From Metridium senile (taxonomy: Eukaryota; Cnidaria; Anthozoa; Actiniaria; Metridiidae), in contig OX459108.1 of the NCBI GenBank assembly GCA_949775045.1, forward strand, positions 13,105,711-13,169,710: DNA of 64,000 bases. Direction: 5' to 3'. A program made the translations under genes and the position numbers. Positions 32,551 to 55,391 of the stretch are shown in pieces; position 1 is the stretch's first letter; each line of letters begins with the position of its first letter. The notes beneath the pieces are model-generated. The model worked only from the letters and a program-made list of their open reading frames with translations, was not told the origin of the DNA and searched no databases.

Positions 32551-32639
32551 TAACATCATCAATAGGAATGCCATTTTTGCAGCTGTCGTTTCGTCGATGA
32601 CTTTTGCTAGTGTAAACTTAGTTCAACAACACTCCGCAA

Positions 32640-32951
32640 TTACACCGGTAAACTACTAAAACCGTATCGTTTTTCTTCGACAATTTGATGAAGATATAGG
32701 CCTTCTCCACAGTCAGTGCAAGATTTCAGACATTCTTCTAACACTTTTAGCTCCACAATCCTTCTTCCTTCATCCCAAGGTGTATTTTGGCTTTTTGCTT
32801 TTCCATCGGTCGACGTAAATTTACGAGCGCTATCGGCCAAAACCCGATTTTCATCCTGGGTTTTCTTGTCACTGAATAGTTCTTCAACCTTCTTTCTTCT
32901 TATATACTCTTCTTTTGATGTGAATTTTCCATTTCTCCCATTTTGGGGCAT
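32640..32951 (-). pseudogene. N-terminal fragment of a Mutator-like transposase protein
   Basis: The 103 codons end with WDEGRRIVELKVLEECLKSC, then TDCGEGLYL and EEKRYGFSS. This resembles the GRRIVEL...C..C...RYGLGS segment at the start of Mutator-like transposases abundant in cnidarians. The frame stops where the family normally continues into a long catalytic region, and nothing catalytic follows. Upstream on the same strand, a CCAAT-containing stretch with two TTGATTGGTTG words (33060-33115) looks like its promoter. The start is supported by the context CACAAAATG. Degenerate copy; family from motif memory. Confidence 0.5.
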
Positions 32952-33220
32952 TTTGTGATGGTATAAAGTATCTAAAAACTATCTAAAAAATCACGAAAAC
33001 AACACATTTTTTGCGGCCGCCATCTTGTTTTTCAATTTCAATTTCATGTTTGGAGGCATGAATCAAACTCGCAATTTGATTGGTTGTGCGTCTTATCCGT
33101 GCGATTTGATTGGTTGTTTCAAATACACACGAATGTAAGGAGAATTTGTATTTAAATTAAAAATTCTTCGGTTTTAATCAATCGTTTATTTATTAAAAAT
33201 AAATAAAAAATTTTATAAAA
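32952..33220 (-). promoter_or_regulatory. Putative promoter region of the Mutator-like fragment
   Basis: On the - strand, CAACCAATCAAATCGCACGG and CAACCAATCAAATTGC are two CCAAT-type boxes 28 bp apart. They are followed by ATGGCGGCCGC, where YY1-like ATGG core elements often sit. This is inferred from motifs only. Confidence 0.35.
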
Positions 33221-33403
33221 CAAATAAAACACATTGACTGTGTTTGCACAGGCTAATGCAAACCTCGATGTGGTTGGGAGAATTCTCGAGCAGGTGCAAA
33301 CACTCGCCTGCGGCTCGTGTTTGCACTGATCTGCTCTCGAATTCTCCCAACCACATCTCGGTTTGCATTAGCCTGTGCAAACACAGTAAATGTGTTTTAT
33401 TTG
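33221..33403. mobile_element. Palindromic element with CAAATAAAACACA ends
   Basis: CAAATAAAACACATTGACTG, then TGTTTGCACAGGCTAATGCA and GTGGTTGGGAGAATTC, and the near-exact inverse. The centre is CTCGAGCAGGTGCAAACACTCG. About 85 bp per arm. The words GTGTTTGCA/TGCAAACAC also occur at 32030-32050. Confidence 0.85.
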
Positions 33404-34436
33404 TTAATTAAAGAGCTGGTCAGGGAACGCAAAAAGAAATAATAATAATAAGCGAAATATAGTTCATCAGATTAATTATACAATAGAATGGAAAGACTGA
33501 GATAGACAAAGAATGCAAGATATAAAACTAAAAAAAAATAAGGAAAGAGAATGTATGAATTTCAAAAATACTAATATAAGACAAAATATGATTTTTATGA
33601 ATTGAAGGAAATAAGTAATTATATGGGAACTATATGACGCGTTTTAAATTTGATTTTTAAGTTTAAATATGTAGCCGTTGTTTAATAAACATAAATGTTT
33701 GTAAAATCTCTGACGTAAACCTATTTTAAGCTTGTTAAATTAAATATAAACATTTAGTTAGTTAATCCAAAAATATTGATACAATAAAAAAAAAACCTAG
33801 TTAAAACGCGAAAGAAGCATTCATTTTCTCAGTTTAAACGTACTATTATTAATTACATATTTCATAAAGCTGCATGACAGTAAACTTAGATGCAAATATA
33901 GATTTATTGCTTTCAGAATGAATACTAAAAGAACCCAAGAAAAGCGATTATATTTCATGGTTAAACTTTGTGGTTTTGCTCGTTTGTATAAACTTCAACG
34001 CGTTATTATGACCATCTTAGATAATTACATCGGCACTGACCGAGTTGGTTGTTGGTTATAAGATTTGTGGTGCGTCGCTGATACTACTGTGCGATCACTT
34101 CTTTCTAGCCTTTTATACACCAAAGCCACTGGGATAATCACAAAGGCACCACGTAGGTCTAAAAATCATTATAGCGGCTAACATATAGTATATTGTCTAT
34201 TTGATAATGATCGTTTTTTTAAAAGCGTTGATGATAATTTCAATAGTTATAATTGTCAGACAAACGCTAAAGTTTTATCTCTGTCTGTTCGTGCAGGCGA
34301 AAATTGTGACAAAACAAGCGACGTAGGTCCTATACCATCCTTATTACTGCAATCACTACTTAATATTATCACGTTTATATGATTTAACTTGTGTACATTT
34401 AGACTCGGTAACTTAGAAATTCCTTCACATATAACT
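33404..34436. other. No gene seen
   Basis: AT-rich sequence. I find no coding, repeat or RNA signature that I can support. Confidence 0.4.
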
Positions 34437-34558
34437 GGGGCCAGTTGTACGAAGCCTGGATAAAAAGTTATCCAGTGTATAGAATGTGTATAGGTTTTAT
34501 CCGTTGGATAGGGATTGATCCGCTGGATAGCGCTATTCAGGCTTCGTACAACAGGCCC
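34437..34558. mobile_element. Small MITE with GGGGCCAGTTGTACGAAGC ends
   Basis: GGGCCAGTTGTACGAAGCCT at the left; AGGCTTCGTACAACAGGCCC at the right. Inside, GTTATCCAGTG, TATCCGTTGGATA and CGCTGGATAGCGC are degenerate inner repeats. Noncoding, about 122 bp. Confidence 0.85.
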
Positions 34559-35213
34559 TTGATGAACATATCCTTTACCTTACCTTACATAGGATTACTC
34601 CATAAACCCTGATCTGGATGTGTAGTTCTTGAAATTCTTGAACGATGTTTCCAGCTTGAAGATTCCAAAGGTGAGTTGTTATCCTCTTTGCTTTGTATGT
34701 TATGTCACTTATGAAAAATCCCAATAACAAGTTTTAGTGTGTCTAATTCTTAATTTTAGAATTCAAAACGAATAATTAAAAAGCTGGTTTTAGTCTTTCG
34801 AAAACCAAACCTAAACGCCCGAAAAATAGAGCTCTATGCTTCTTCTAAGATAGTAGATATTCAAAGTTTTGCAGTAAATGGCTAGTAAAAATCTTTCGGG
34901 ACAGAAATATGAATATACTCCGATTTAAACAATAGATCCTGAGATAGATTTAAATATTTTATGCAGTAGGATATTCAAAATGTAATTTCATAAAGAATTC
35001 ACCAGATCGAGTTCACTTCGTCATGTCTTTGTTTCGAGTGCTTTGCTTTAAGTCAAAATCAGAATTGTGAAGCACTGGCATCGTACTATTATTTGAAGAA
35101 ACTTGATTTTAAAATTCTAGGAAAAAGGCGTTTTTGTGGCAGATCGTATCAGTATTATGGTAATTCCCTGAGCCCTGATTTAAAGATATCTTGATTGATT
35201 TACAGTTACAGTA
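34559..35213. other. No gene seen
   Basis: Nothing beyond AT-rich sequence and short words. Confidence 0.35.
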
Positions 35214-35465
35214 ATGTACACTTAAAGTGTTATGAACTCAACATATCTCAATTGTTTATTTAATTCTTAAGAAGTCTTAAAAAAAATGTCCTTAGAAGCT
35301 TACCTTCATGATCAACGCCCATTACAATACATTTACACTCTTACTGTTATGAACTTAACTCTTATCACGATGAAGGGCAGATCTCAACTGTTTATTGAAT
35401 ACTTTAAGAAGACTTCAAATCTAAATATTCTTTGAAGCTTTACTTCATGATCAACGCCCAAAAAT
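35214..35465. repeat. Tandem duplication, two copies of about 125-130 bp
   Basis: Shared blocks are GTTATGAACT, TCTCAA.TGTTTATT, TTAAGAAG.CTT and TTCATGATCAACGCCCA, the last at about 35306 and 35446. Moderately diverged. Confidence 0.7.
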
Positions 35466-35650
35466 GCAGCTGGTCTGGAATTGCAATAACTCAAAACAAT
35501 TCTCAGTGAAGAAATAGGAAATATCTCAGTTTAAACTAGATGACAAAAGACGAGGTTGATTGGAAAACTTGTTTTAAGCCAGGATTATTTATCCAGGTTT
35601 TATTAAGAGTTTTGATTAATTCCATAGGCTATGCATTTATTTCAAAAAAG

Positions 35651-35890
35651 ATTGACGGAGTGAACGGTGAACTGCGATTTCACGACCGAAAGGAGATGTG
35701 GTTACGCATACAACATATCCTAGTATTTTTCTGGATTGATTATCACAGTTTCATTAATTTTAAGCTTTTCTTTACTATATGGGGCTGGCGTTGTGTCTCA
35801 AATTCGTTTGCTGTCATCAAAGATACATAAAAAACAATATCAAAGACCCAAAGTTCCTTTCGGTCGTGCAATCACCGTTTACTCCGTCAA
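35651..35890. mobile_element. MITE with TTGACGGAGTGAACGGTGA ends
   Basis: TTGACGGAGTGAACGGTGA with CGATTTCACGACCGAAAGGA at the left; TTTCGGTCGTGCAATCACCG and TTTACTCCGTCAA at the right. The 96-residue open frame across it is not a gene. Inner ACGACCGAAAGGA words are shared with the element at 38948-39252. Confidence 0.8.
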
Positions 35891-36204
35891 CCATTTATGA
35901 AATAAGTGTATAACGTTTTACAGCAAGATTAGCAGTAATGGGTTTTATAGGATTATTCAAGTGCATAAGGGAATCCTACTCCCGTTTTATAAGTACACTA
36001 TATTGTTGAGTGTGGTAAAACAAGCAACCCTTTTAGCAACACGATATCGAATTAAACGGGCGGTATTGATAAGGGACCACAATCTAAAACATCGGAAATC
36101 TAAACAAAAATGTGGCAATGTTTTCAAGATGAAAACTGAAGTTCCAATAAATCTACGTTATATAAACAGGGCCAAACACATGCAATCTGCTACAACAAAC
36201 ATTA

Positions 36205-36500
36205 TTGGGTGGAATGAGTCGCCTATCGGTGAGAGCGTTGGCCTTTCACCACTGTAGCCTGGGTTCGAGTCCCGGCTCGGGCGACAAGTGAATAGAGTTT
36301 GTTTGATGCGTTGTTCTCTCTCATGCCACGAGGATTTTTCGCGGGGTCATCCGGTTTACCTCCCTCCGCAAAAATCAACATGTGAGCAGAGTTGTGTGTT
36401 GTAAATATGGAATGTAGTGGTAGTGAGTGTGAGTGAACCTCACGAAAGAGCCCCGACGGGGAGTGATGGTTGTAAAATATTTATTTATTTATTTAAACAT
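36205..36500 (+). mobile_element. tRNA-derived SINE
   Basis: The head 36219-36285 resembles a tRNA: an acceptor-like pairing TCGCC/GGCGA, and a B-box GGTTCGAGTCC at 36262-36272 closed by a CCGGG/CTCGG-type arm. The D-arm side is degenerate. A body with TGATGCGTTGTTCTCTC, ATGCCACGAGGATTTT and CTCCCTCCGCAAAAATC follows, then a (TTTA)n tail. Copies or fragments lie at 44648-44815 and 54394-54440. Pol III promoter boxes are internal. Not a functional tRNA. Confidence 0.8.
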
Positions 36501-37525
36501 TTAAATATGCCAAAAAAACCTTGGTGTTCAAATCTACATTCTATTATATATCAAACAGCAAACAGCGCTTAACACATGCAATCGTCTTCAGCTAACATCA
36601 AAATATGTCAAATTAAAAAACCATGCTGTTCGTTTGAGGTTGAGAGGGCCCAAGAGCGAACCCTTTGGTACGCCTACAGCCTGATCAAAAATTCTATTTT
36701 GGGATTCTATGGGAACCCTTTCGGGAGTCTCTCAAACATATCATTCAAGACCCCTCTAACGGCTCCAAGCAAACTTTTAATTTCATATTATTATCCATAG
36801 AACAAAAATGTATCATTTTTTGGAAATTTTATTATATTTTGGGAAATTTATGATATTTTTGCCGGAAATTCTGGTAAAGATTTTAATCGTCAATATCACG
36901 AGTATCCGTACCTACTGATTAATATTATATATTTTCCATCAAACAATTTAATATTAACAATTTTCGCAAACTGTATTCACCTCTCTTTATGTTTTGTGTT
37001 CTGAGTTTGAAGAAAATTTATCAAACATTAAAATGCGATGTGGTTCAAAAATTAAGCATATAACCACAGTTTACTATGTATATTAGTAGTCTTTGTCCTT
37101 TTCGTTTCAAGTTTATTTTCTGTGGTTGACCAGCCAGCTAACCGTTGTACTACTAATGATATATATTTATGTGTTTTCTTGTGAGTTTTTCGCTGAGGTT
37201 GATAAGCGGGCAAACCGTTCAAACCTTTAAAGATGATGTCATTCAATACAAATGGCGACAAAACCGGTAATTCAAATACTCAGTAATTTTAGTTTATTTA
37301 TTTGTCACCGACAATGATACAATTACAAAGCTACTATTAATAAAGAATATATATATATATACTTGCGGTAACTCGAACTCGAATCATGGTAAAACCGAAT
37401 CTCGAACGGTTTTTTTCTTCTTTTTAACTGTTCAATCTATCTTGTTGATTTGATGAGTCAAATGTCTCCCAAAGCCTTGATTACTAGAAGCCTGAATAGT
37501 TCGACCGTCTAACAAGTATCTGGAA
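36501..37525. other. No gene; short repeats
   Basis: A (TA)n run at 37348-37360. AACCGTT and GACCAGCCAGCTAACCG-like words recur loosely at 37130-37220. No supported protein. Confidence 0.4.
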
Positions 37526-37689
37526 CTTTCCTTTCCTTTCCTTTCCTTTCCTTTCCTTTCCTTTCCTTTCCTTTCCTTTCCTTTCCTTTCCTTTCCTTTC
37601 CTTTCCTTTCCTTTCCTTTCCTTTCCTTTCCTTTCCTTTCCTTTCCTTTCCTTTCCTTTCCTTTCCTTTCCTTTCCTTTCCTTTCCTTT
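37526..37689. repeat. (CTTTC)n pentanucleotide array, about 32 units
   Basis: An unbroken pyrimidine-only run of CTTTC units, capable in principle of triplex (H-DNA) formation. Confidence 0.95.
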
Positions 37690-38149
37690 GAAGTTCGAGT
37701 TATCTTGAGTTAACTCTCTACTGTTTTTTTATTATTATTTTTTTCGTAATAACTATCACTTTTATAATGTGAAAATGGCGTTATCTCAACCGCCATCTCT
37801 TACCAACATGTTTTGGGAAGCCTTAATTATAGCAGAGGTCTGAAACCCTTTTATTTATTCACAACTCAGCGGTCAACATATTTGAAAAAGATTTATCTTG
37901 CATCAAACACTTCCATCTTACCCCCTTTCCCCTCACCCTCCAAAACACTTTCATGCATCAGTCGGGGCTTATCAGTGAGGCAGCCCTTCCCATAAAACAT
38001 ATAACTTTATTCTTATAAAAGAAAGGTTTATTGATGGACGATAATGAATGAAACAAATATAAGACAAATAATAGAACTTCTCTGGCACCAAAACCGGCCC
38101 AAAAAAATGTGAAATAGAGAGGGAAAACAATATTTACATCATTGAGTCT
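37690..38149. other. No gene seen
   Basis: Nothing supported. Confidence 0.35.
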
Positions 38150-38290
38150 TTTACTCCGACGAAGGGCTAAAGCTCGAAACGTCAGTAAAGTTAAGTCAAC
38201 ATTTTTTTACGGTGTTACAAATGTCATTCTATTACCTATCGTTTATATCAAACACCGACGCAGCCTATACTAGTTTACTCGCTAGTTTCC
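38150..38290 (+). mobile_element. CGAAACGTC-type repeat, reference copy
   Basis: About 140 bp. The 5' part is hammerhead-like: TTTACT pairs with AGTAAA, enclosing CCGACGA, a GGGC-TAAA-GCTC hairpin and GAAACGTC (38150-38189). The 3' part runs TTAAGTCAACATTTTTTTAC, GGTGTTACAAA, ATTACCTATCGTTTATATCA, AACACCGACGCAGC and TAGTTTACTCGCTAGTTTCC. The core has CCGACGA where an active hammerhead needs CUGANGA, so cleavage is unlikely. At least eight copies lie in this window, in both orientations. They are probably Penelope-like 3' ends or a parasitic short element using the same machinery. Confidence 0.8.
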
Positions 38291-38850
38291 ATTTATTGAG
38301 GCACTACTAATTTGAAAAGCATTTCGAGAAAGGTTCGCTAGTGCAACCTTAGATTCCATAAAAAAACTCTAAATATGATTTGTAAGCATCGCTCGCGCTT
38401 AGTTTTTTGACGAGGGAAAACTGGAGAACCGCAAAACCCTCATGACAATGAAGAGAACAACGCATTAAACAAGCTCAACTCACAAATAATCTATGTACAA
38501 GCTGGGACTAGAACCTGGATGGACCACAGCGGCGAGAGACATGTGACTTAACCACCATCCATGTCAACCAATGTTCAATTTTCATGTCATCCAATCTGCA
38601 CAGTGATGTTAGAATGAAGTTTTTAAGTAATTTAAATGGATCCCTATGTGAACGATTATTTAAAATGGCCCGGATTTGCATTGCGCAATGCAACTCTTTC
38701 TTATTAAGAATTGCCATGTCGTTTAATAAAGTCATTATGATAACTTAACATAATAACATATCGTAGAATAACTCAAATCTGTAAAAATAATTAAAATAAT
38801 TCGGATACATAATATCTATACATGATGTTCATTTGCAAATTATCAGGGTA
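38291..38850. other. No gene seen
   Basis: A 75-residue minus-strand open frame (38508-38735) lacks any recognisable domain. Otherwise nothing. Confidence 0.35.
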
Positions 38851-38851
38851 G

Positions 38852-39365
38852 TCCGGACGTTACATCTTAAGCTCGGTCGTTCAGTACAGTCATTAACTCG
38901 CACCGGGGGACGTACAAGAACCACTAAGGACTTAAAAACTCTTGCCGTATACACCTAATTCAAAAAAGGTTAAAGGGGCGAACGGCGATTGGTGATTGGC
39001 GATTGACGATTGCACGACCGAAAGGATCTGTGGGTAATACGAATTTCTTATTATTCCTTTCTAAATTACCCAAACAATGCCTCCACCGTTCAGTGATAAC
39101 CTTAGATGGGTGTCTCGAAGGTTTCGTTGAACGGTGGAGGCATTGTTTGGGTAATTTAGAAAGGAACAAGAAGAAATTTGTATTACCCATAAATCCTTTC
39201 GGTCGTGCAATCGCCAATCGCCGTTCTTCCCTTCAATTAGAATTAGGTGTACATCCTCGTAAAGTTCTTAGTGTATTCCCGACGTTAACTCTTAAGCTCA
39301 CATTAACCTGCACTGGCGGAACGTAAAAGAACAGTTAACCACTTACCCATACACCCTAGCGGTTG
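38852..39365. repeat. About 100-bp direct repeats flanking a MITE
   Basis: The left copy (about 38852-38945) and right copy (about 39277-39365) share GACGTTA..TCTTAAGCTC, TTAAC.CGCACCGGGGGA-like, ACGTA.AAGAAC and TACACC words. They enclose the inverted-repeat element at 38948-39252. This could be an old tandem duplication split by the MITE. Confidence 0.6.
38948..39252. mobile_element. MITE with GTATACACCTAATTC ends
   Basis: TACACCTAATTC and GGCGAACGGCGATTGG at the left, CCAATCGCCGTTC and GAATTAGGTGTAC at the right. The inner arms include ACGACCGAAAGGAT and a TTTCTAAATTACCCAAACAA block with its exact inverse. The 85- and 107-residue open frames on opposite strands are the palindrome read twice. 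Confidence 0.8.
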
Positions 39366-39853
39366 TAGTTTCTATCGGCGTTCCATGTTCTGGATGATAT
39401 ATTATGATATATTTAGCGTTTGTGGTTTATGTCTCATCAAAATACAGCATAGTTTAAACATACCTATTTTTATGTACCTCTTCTAAGAAAAAAAAATAGA
39501 TCGGGCATTTGTTGGAGTGAACTTGACATCAACACTTTTTTAAAAAAAATGAAATTAAAAAAAACATCAAAATATGAATAAATACAAATATGAATATATG
39601 AAAAAGCAAAAGAAAAGAAAAGAACATTCAAACACAACGAGAAACCAATGAACGCATAGCATACAAAAAAGTATTTTTAGCTTACAGTGTTCAAGTCCAA
39701 ATAATTTTTAAAACTCGCGATAAATGGCAAATACTTCAATTATATTATACTTTACATGAAGACAGCTTTATACCGCGTGCCACAAGATACACATACATTT
39801 ATTATTTGTAAAACATTCGTATATTTCTTTTTCTCGCGTTTGGTCTTAAAAGC
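39366..39853. other. No gene seen
   Basis: A-rich stretch at 39540-39640. Nothing supported. Confidence 0.35.
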
Positions 39854-39985
<132 letters not shown>

Positions 39986-40910
39986 GTATACGTATTATAT
40001 ACAAAAATAACCTAAGTTTTCGCCAAAAGAAAGTGATTATAAGCACCTCGATTCAATATCACCTTCTTTATATGCATGCCCATAATTCCTCTAACCCCTC
40101 CTTCGAAAACGTTTATTGAAGTAGCTTGGAAATACTATTTAACAACAACAATGCTTTATTAATATATTGTACCTTACAATACAATATACAAAATACAAAC
40201 CGCCATTGATCAATTTCAAAGAATTCTATAGGTACTGGATCTAACAAATAACTAAGAAGCTAAATATAAGTTAGAATGTTTTACAAACGAGCCAATCAGA
40301 GCGTCCGTTTTATCTCAATTTTGTATCAGCTTTGTTATTATGTAATTATACCCAACCGAGCGAAACAACGTGAAAAATGCATCTACACAATGCATGTTTT
40401 CCATTGGTGTTGAGGCAAGACTATGAGACTAAATATTCATATGATCTCAAAGTATTCATGAACTCAAACAGTTTATACTTCCTGAAGCTGAATCATTTGA
40501 AGGTATTTTAATTGAAAACTTCATTTCCTACGGCGATTTCTTTGGAATCCTTGTTTAAATGTATATTAGACCGCCCGCAGAGAGCCACTCGTCAACGTAT
40601 TCAACAAAACTTATCCTAGAACCTTTTTTCTCGCTGCTACTGCCTTTGATAGTGAGCCAACAAAAGTGCAGAGTAAGAGGGCGTTTGTTAGCATCATATC
40701 TTATTGAGTTCAGATAAGCTGCTTTTTGATATCATTAGGTGCTTGTCGAGTGTGATATTGTTTATCTTTATAAGTGTCACCGCTTTTGATATCGTTCTGC
40801 ATTTTTGCAGTGACAACAACGATGGTCCTGTTTTAGTCTGAGCCATCTCTGTTTGGTTAAAAGAATCCGCTGTCTTCCCAAACAACCGCAATTTAGCTAC
40901 TGCTTTGGAC
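39986..40910. other. Upstream flank of the putative nAChR leader exon
   Basis: If 40911 starts the receptor gene, its promoter and 5' UTR lie here. GAGCCAATCAGAGCG at 40290 holds a CCAAT-type word, but the same word sits in repeats elsewhere. I cannot identify a start site. Confidence 0.35.
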
Positions 40911-52760
<11,850 letters not shown>

Positions 52761-53190
52761 AGCCTTGATAGTATATAGCAGTAATGAAATGATTAACCAC
52801 AATGATAACAGTCGACATATTTGTATATCTTTCTACGGGGCGTAGTTTGATTCCTCTGCAAGCTACTTCGCCTGTGATTGGGCTTCCTTTGTTAAAATGA
52901 TTCGTGCGAGACTGGGACTTTTGGTGGCCATTTTGAAAAAGGCGATAAGGGAGAGCTCGTTTCGCCACAAGAAGTTCATATTGCCGGATAATCGGGCGAA
53001 TTGACTGCGGATGAAGCTTGGGAATAGTCATCATCATTATTATATATATTTATAATTATATCGAGAAAAAAGGAACGTAAAAGTACAATAATTGTCGACC
53101 AACTGATTGCTTTCTAAGAAACGTTTGCCCACCGTATCGTGTATATTCATATGTTAGAGCGCTAACAGTATATCCATGAAATAAGATCAA
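52761..53190. other. 3' flank of the nAChR gene
   Basis: Presumed 3' UTR start. ATTGGGCTTCCTTTGTT at 52877 is the inverse of AACAAAGGAAGCCCAAT at 53322, so a decayed inverted-repeat element spans 52877-53340. No clear AATAAA lies close to the stop. Confidence 0.45.
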
Positions 53191-53385
53191 ACTAGCCTCC
53201 TCCGCAGGCAACTTCTCGTCTTTTAACGCTTCTTTGCTTTTCTGGGGTTCCTGTGGGACGGCCGAGAAAGGACTTGAGCGAATTGAGCTTTTCGTCCCTA
53301 GTCCTAATCCTCTTTTTCTCAACAAAGGAAGCCCAATATAGAAAGGAAGTCCGAATTCCGGTTGGGTTGCCTGCGGAGTAGGCTA
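53191..53385. mobile_element. MITE with CTAGCCTCCTCCGCAGGCAAC ends
   Basis: CTAGCCTCCTCCGCAGGCAA at the left; TTGCCTGCGGAGTAGGCTA at the right. Inner CGAGAAAGGACTT and similar words pair weakly. About 195 bp. The 89-residue minus-strand open frame is not a gene. Confidence 0.8.
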
Positions 53386-53545
53386 TGTTATACTTGGTAT
53401 TGTTTCCTTTTGTATTTGATGTTTCTGGCTGAGTGATACGACTAAATAGTCACTAAAATGAAAATAAATTCTTTAGAATTTGCCTACAGCTCGCGGTAAT
53501 TTTTATGCGCATTTGAATATTGTATAGAAAATGCGCAATATAAGT
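53386..53545 (+). mobile_element. Fragments of a MITE and of a LINE-type tail
   Basis: TTGTTTCCTTTTGTATTTGA followed by TGTTTCTGGCTGAGTGATAC is an internal segment of the TAGAGCGAAAACACT MITE (also at 29518). After it, TATAGAAAATGCGCAATATA, then AATAAATTATTATTATTATT, is a LINE-like 3' tail. Confidence 0.55.
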
Positions 53546-53550
53546 AATAA

Positions 53551-53585
<35 letters not shown>

Positions 53586-54814
53586 ATATTTTAAATTCCA
53601 CGGGCTGTTGTCAAATTCTAAATAATATATTTTCCAACGAGAATGGTGTAGTTCTGTCTGTAAAAAAAATTCCGCTGAGGCAGTAACATGGGCTCACATT
53701 AGTAATGTAGGAAAACCTCTAAAAATAGTTAGCGCGGGCTCACTTCTTTTTGTTTAAAACTACCGCTGAAGTAGTAACGCAGACTCACATTAATATATAA
53801 GCATACCGCAGAATGTATTTATCATGGGCTCACAAGGCATAAAACATTTGATAGGGGGATGGGATAGGCAAGGAAATATATGTTTATTGTATCAAAAACA
53901 GGAAATAAAAAAGTGGAGTCAATTGAGGTAAAAATCGGTCACGTTTTACATTTCACTTGTTTGCCTCTCAACCAGCCTCTCACCAGCCTCTCAGCCTCTC
54001 AGTCCCTGCTCAGGCATGGGTTATATGCAAGTTAACACAGCGGTCAAACGACTACTCATGCGTGGCAAAATTTTCACAGCGGTAAATTTTCCATTGTTAA
54101 CACTAGGGATTGAGGACTACAGTGTTTTTATAAGAAATTCCCTGAATATATAAGCTTGAAGTTTCGTGTACACAACCTTTGTTATATTTTAAAGCTACCA
54201 TGAGTCTTTCCTTTTTGTATTTTTGTATATATTTTAAGCAAAGCTAAGAAAAAAGCGATGAAAGTCGTACACTCCATTGTTTTTTTATAGAGTCCGTACG
54301 AATGTCAGATTTGTGTGCTGGATCATTTTACTTTTTTTGCGCATGCGTTGTCGTTTGACCGCTGTGTTATGCGAGTTAAGTTTATTTTATGTGTTTTCCT
54401 CCCTCCGAAAAAATCAACATGTGATTCAAGTTGTTTGCTAAAACTATTTAAAGTGAGTCTCCAATTAAATTACTAGGGCTTCGAGTGTCTGATTAGAAAA
54501 TAGGGACGTCGTTCAAAAAGTGCTTTTAAACTTATTATTATTATTATTTATTTTTTTTTGCCTTAATCAGTTGGAAAATGACCATATGAAATACATAAAT
54601 CACTTTTTAACGACTCAGTGTATTTAGCCAGACACGTGTTCTCGCTAGCTCTACGTTAAATATTGTAGCACACAACTCTGCTCACATATGACCTTGGAGT
54701 TGGAACTAGCCCGCCTGTTGGTAAAGCAATGTTTTTGTTTATTCACTGGTTAATGATACCCATCAGTGAACGCTTTCAATCAACACGCGCTTGTGTTTAA
54801 GCAACACTGAGTTC
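53546..54814. other. No gene; diverged repeats
   Basis: GGGCTCAC.TT.GT.TAA with CGCTGAGGCAGTAAC words recurs about three times between 53660 and 53840. CAGCCTCTCA is repeated at 53970-54000. A SINE fragment (CCTCCCTCCGAAAAAATCAA) is at 54399. No supported gene. Confidence 0.45.
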
Positions 54815-55080
54815 GTTGAAGGCAAGGAATACAGTCACGTATCACCAAACAAAACACCACGGGTGCTGCCTCTACTCTTTGACTAATTTATCTCCACTAG
54901 ATACAGTCTGTGGTAAGGCAAGGAATTCACGCTTCACCAAACAAAACACCACGGGTGCTGCCTCTACTCTTTGACTAATTTATCTCCACTAGGTACAGTC
55001 TGTTGTAAGGCAAGGAATGCATGTATCTAGAAACAATAAAAATACCACAGATTTTGTCTCTATCCTTTAATTTGATTCTT
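54815..55080. repeat. About 95-bp tandem repeat, three copies
   Basis: Unit: AAGGCAAGGAAT, CACCAAACAAAACACCACGG, GTGCTGCCTCTACTCTTTGA and CTAATTTATCTCCACTAG-TACAGTCTGTGGT. Copies start near 54819, 54914 and 55008. A fourth stands at 55700, after two MITEs that split the third copy. Confidence 0.85.
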
Positions 55081-55094
55081 TTCAAGACTAAAAT

Positions 55095-55380
55095 AAACCT
55101 ATTTCAAAAATCGTTGTCGCAGCCGAAGCTATACAGTCCACACTCTGAACCCTGCAAAGGTTGTCGGTATTATGAACGTAATTTGTTATTTATTACACGT
55201 TTTTTAAAGAAATATCAGTGTTTCATTATCTACCACTGTAACGGTGTTGCAACACAAACATGTCCATCCAAAATATGCTATGAAAATAACAAAAGTAAAG
55301 AAGAAATACCGACATCCTTTGCAAGGTTCAGAGTGTGGGCTATAGCTTTGGCTGCGACAACGATTATTAAAATAGGTGTA
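55095..55380. mobile_element. MITE 1 of an adjacent pair
   Basis: ACCTATTTCAAAAATCGTTG and TCGCAGCCGAAGCTATA ... CCACACTCTGAACC at the left; inverse GGTTCAGAGTGTGG ... GCTGCGACAACGATTATTAA and AATAGGTGT at the right. About 85 bp per arm. The open frame spanning it is not a gene. Confidence 0.85.
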
Positions 55381-55391
55381 TCTCCACTCAG

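Noticed and set aside
36219..36285. Functional tRNA gene
   Set aside because: The B-box and a partial acceptor pairing exist, but the D- and anticodon-arms do not fold and a SINE body with tail follows.
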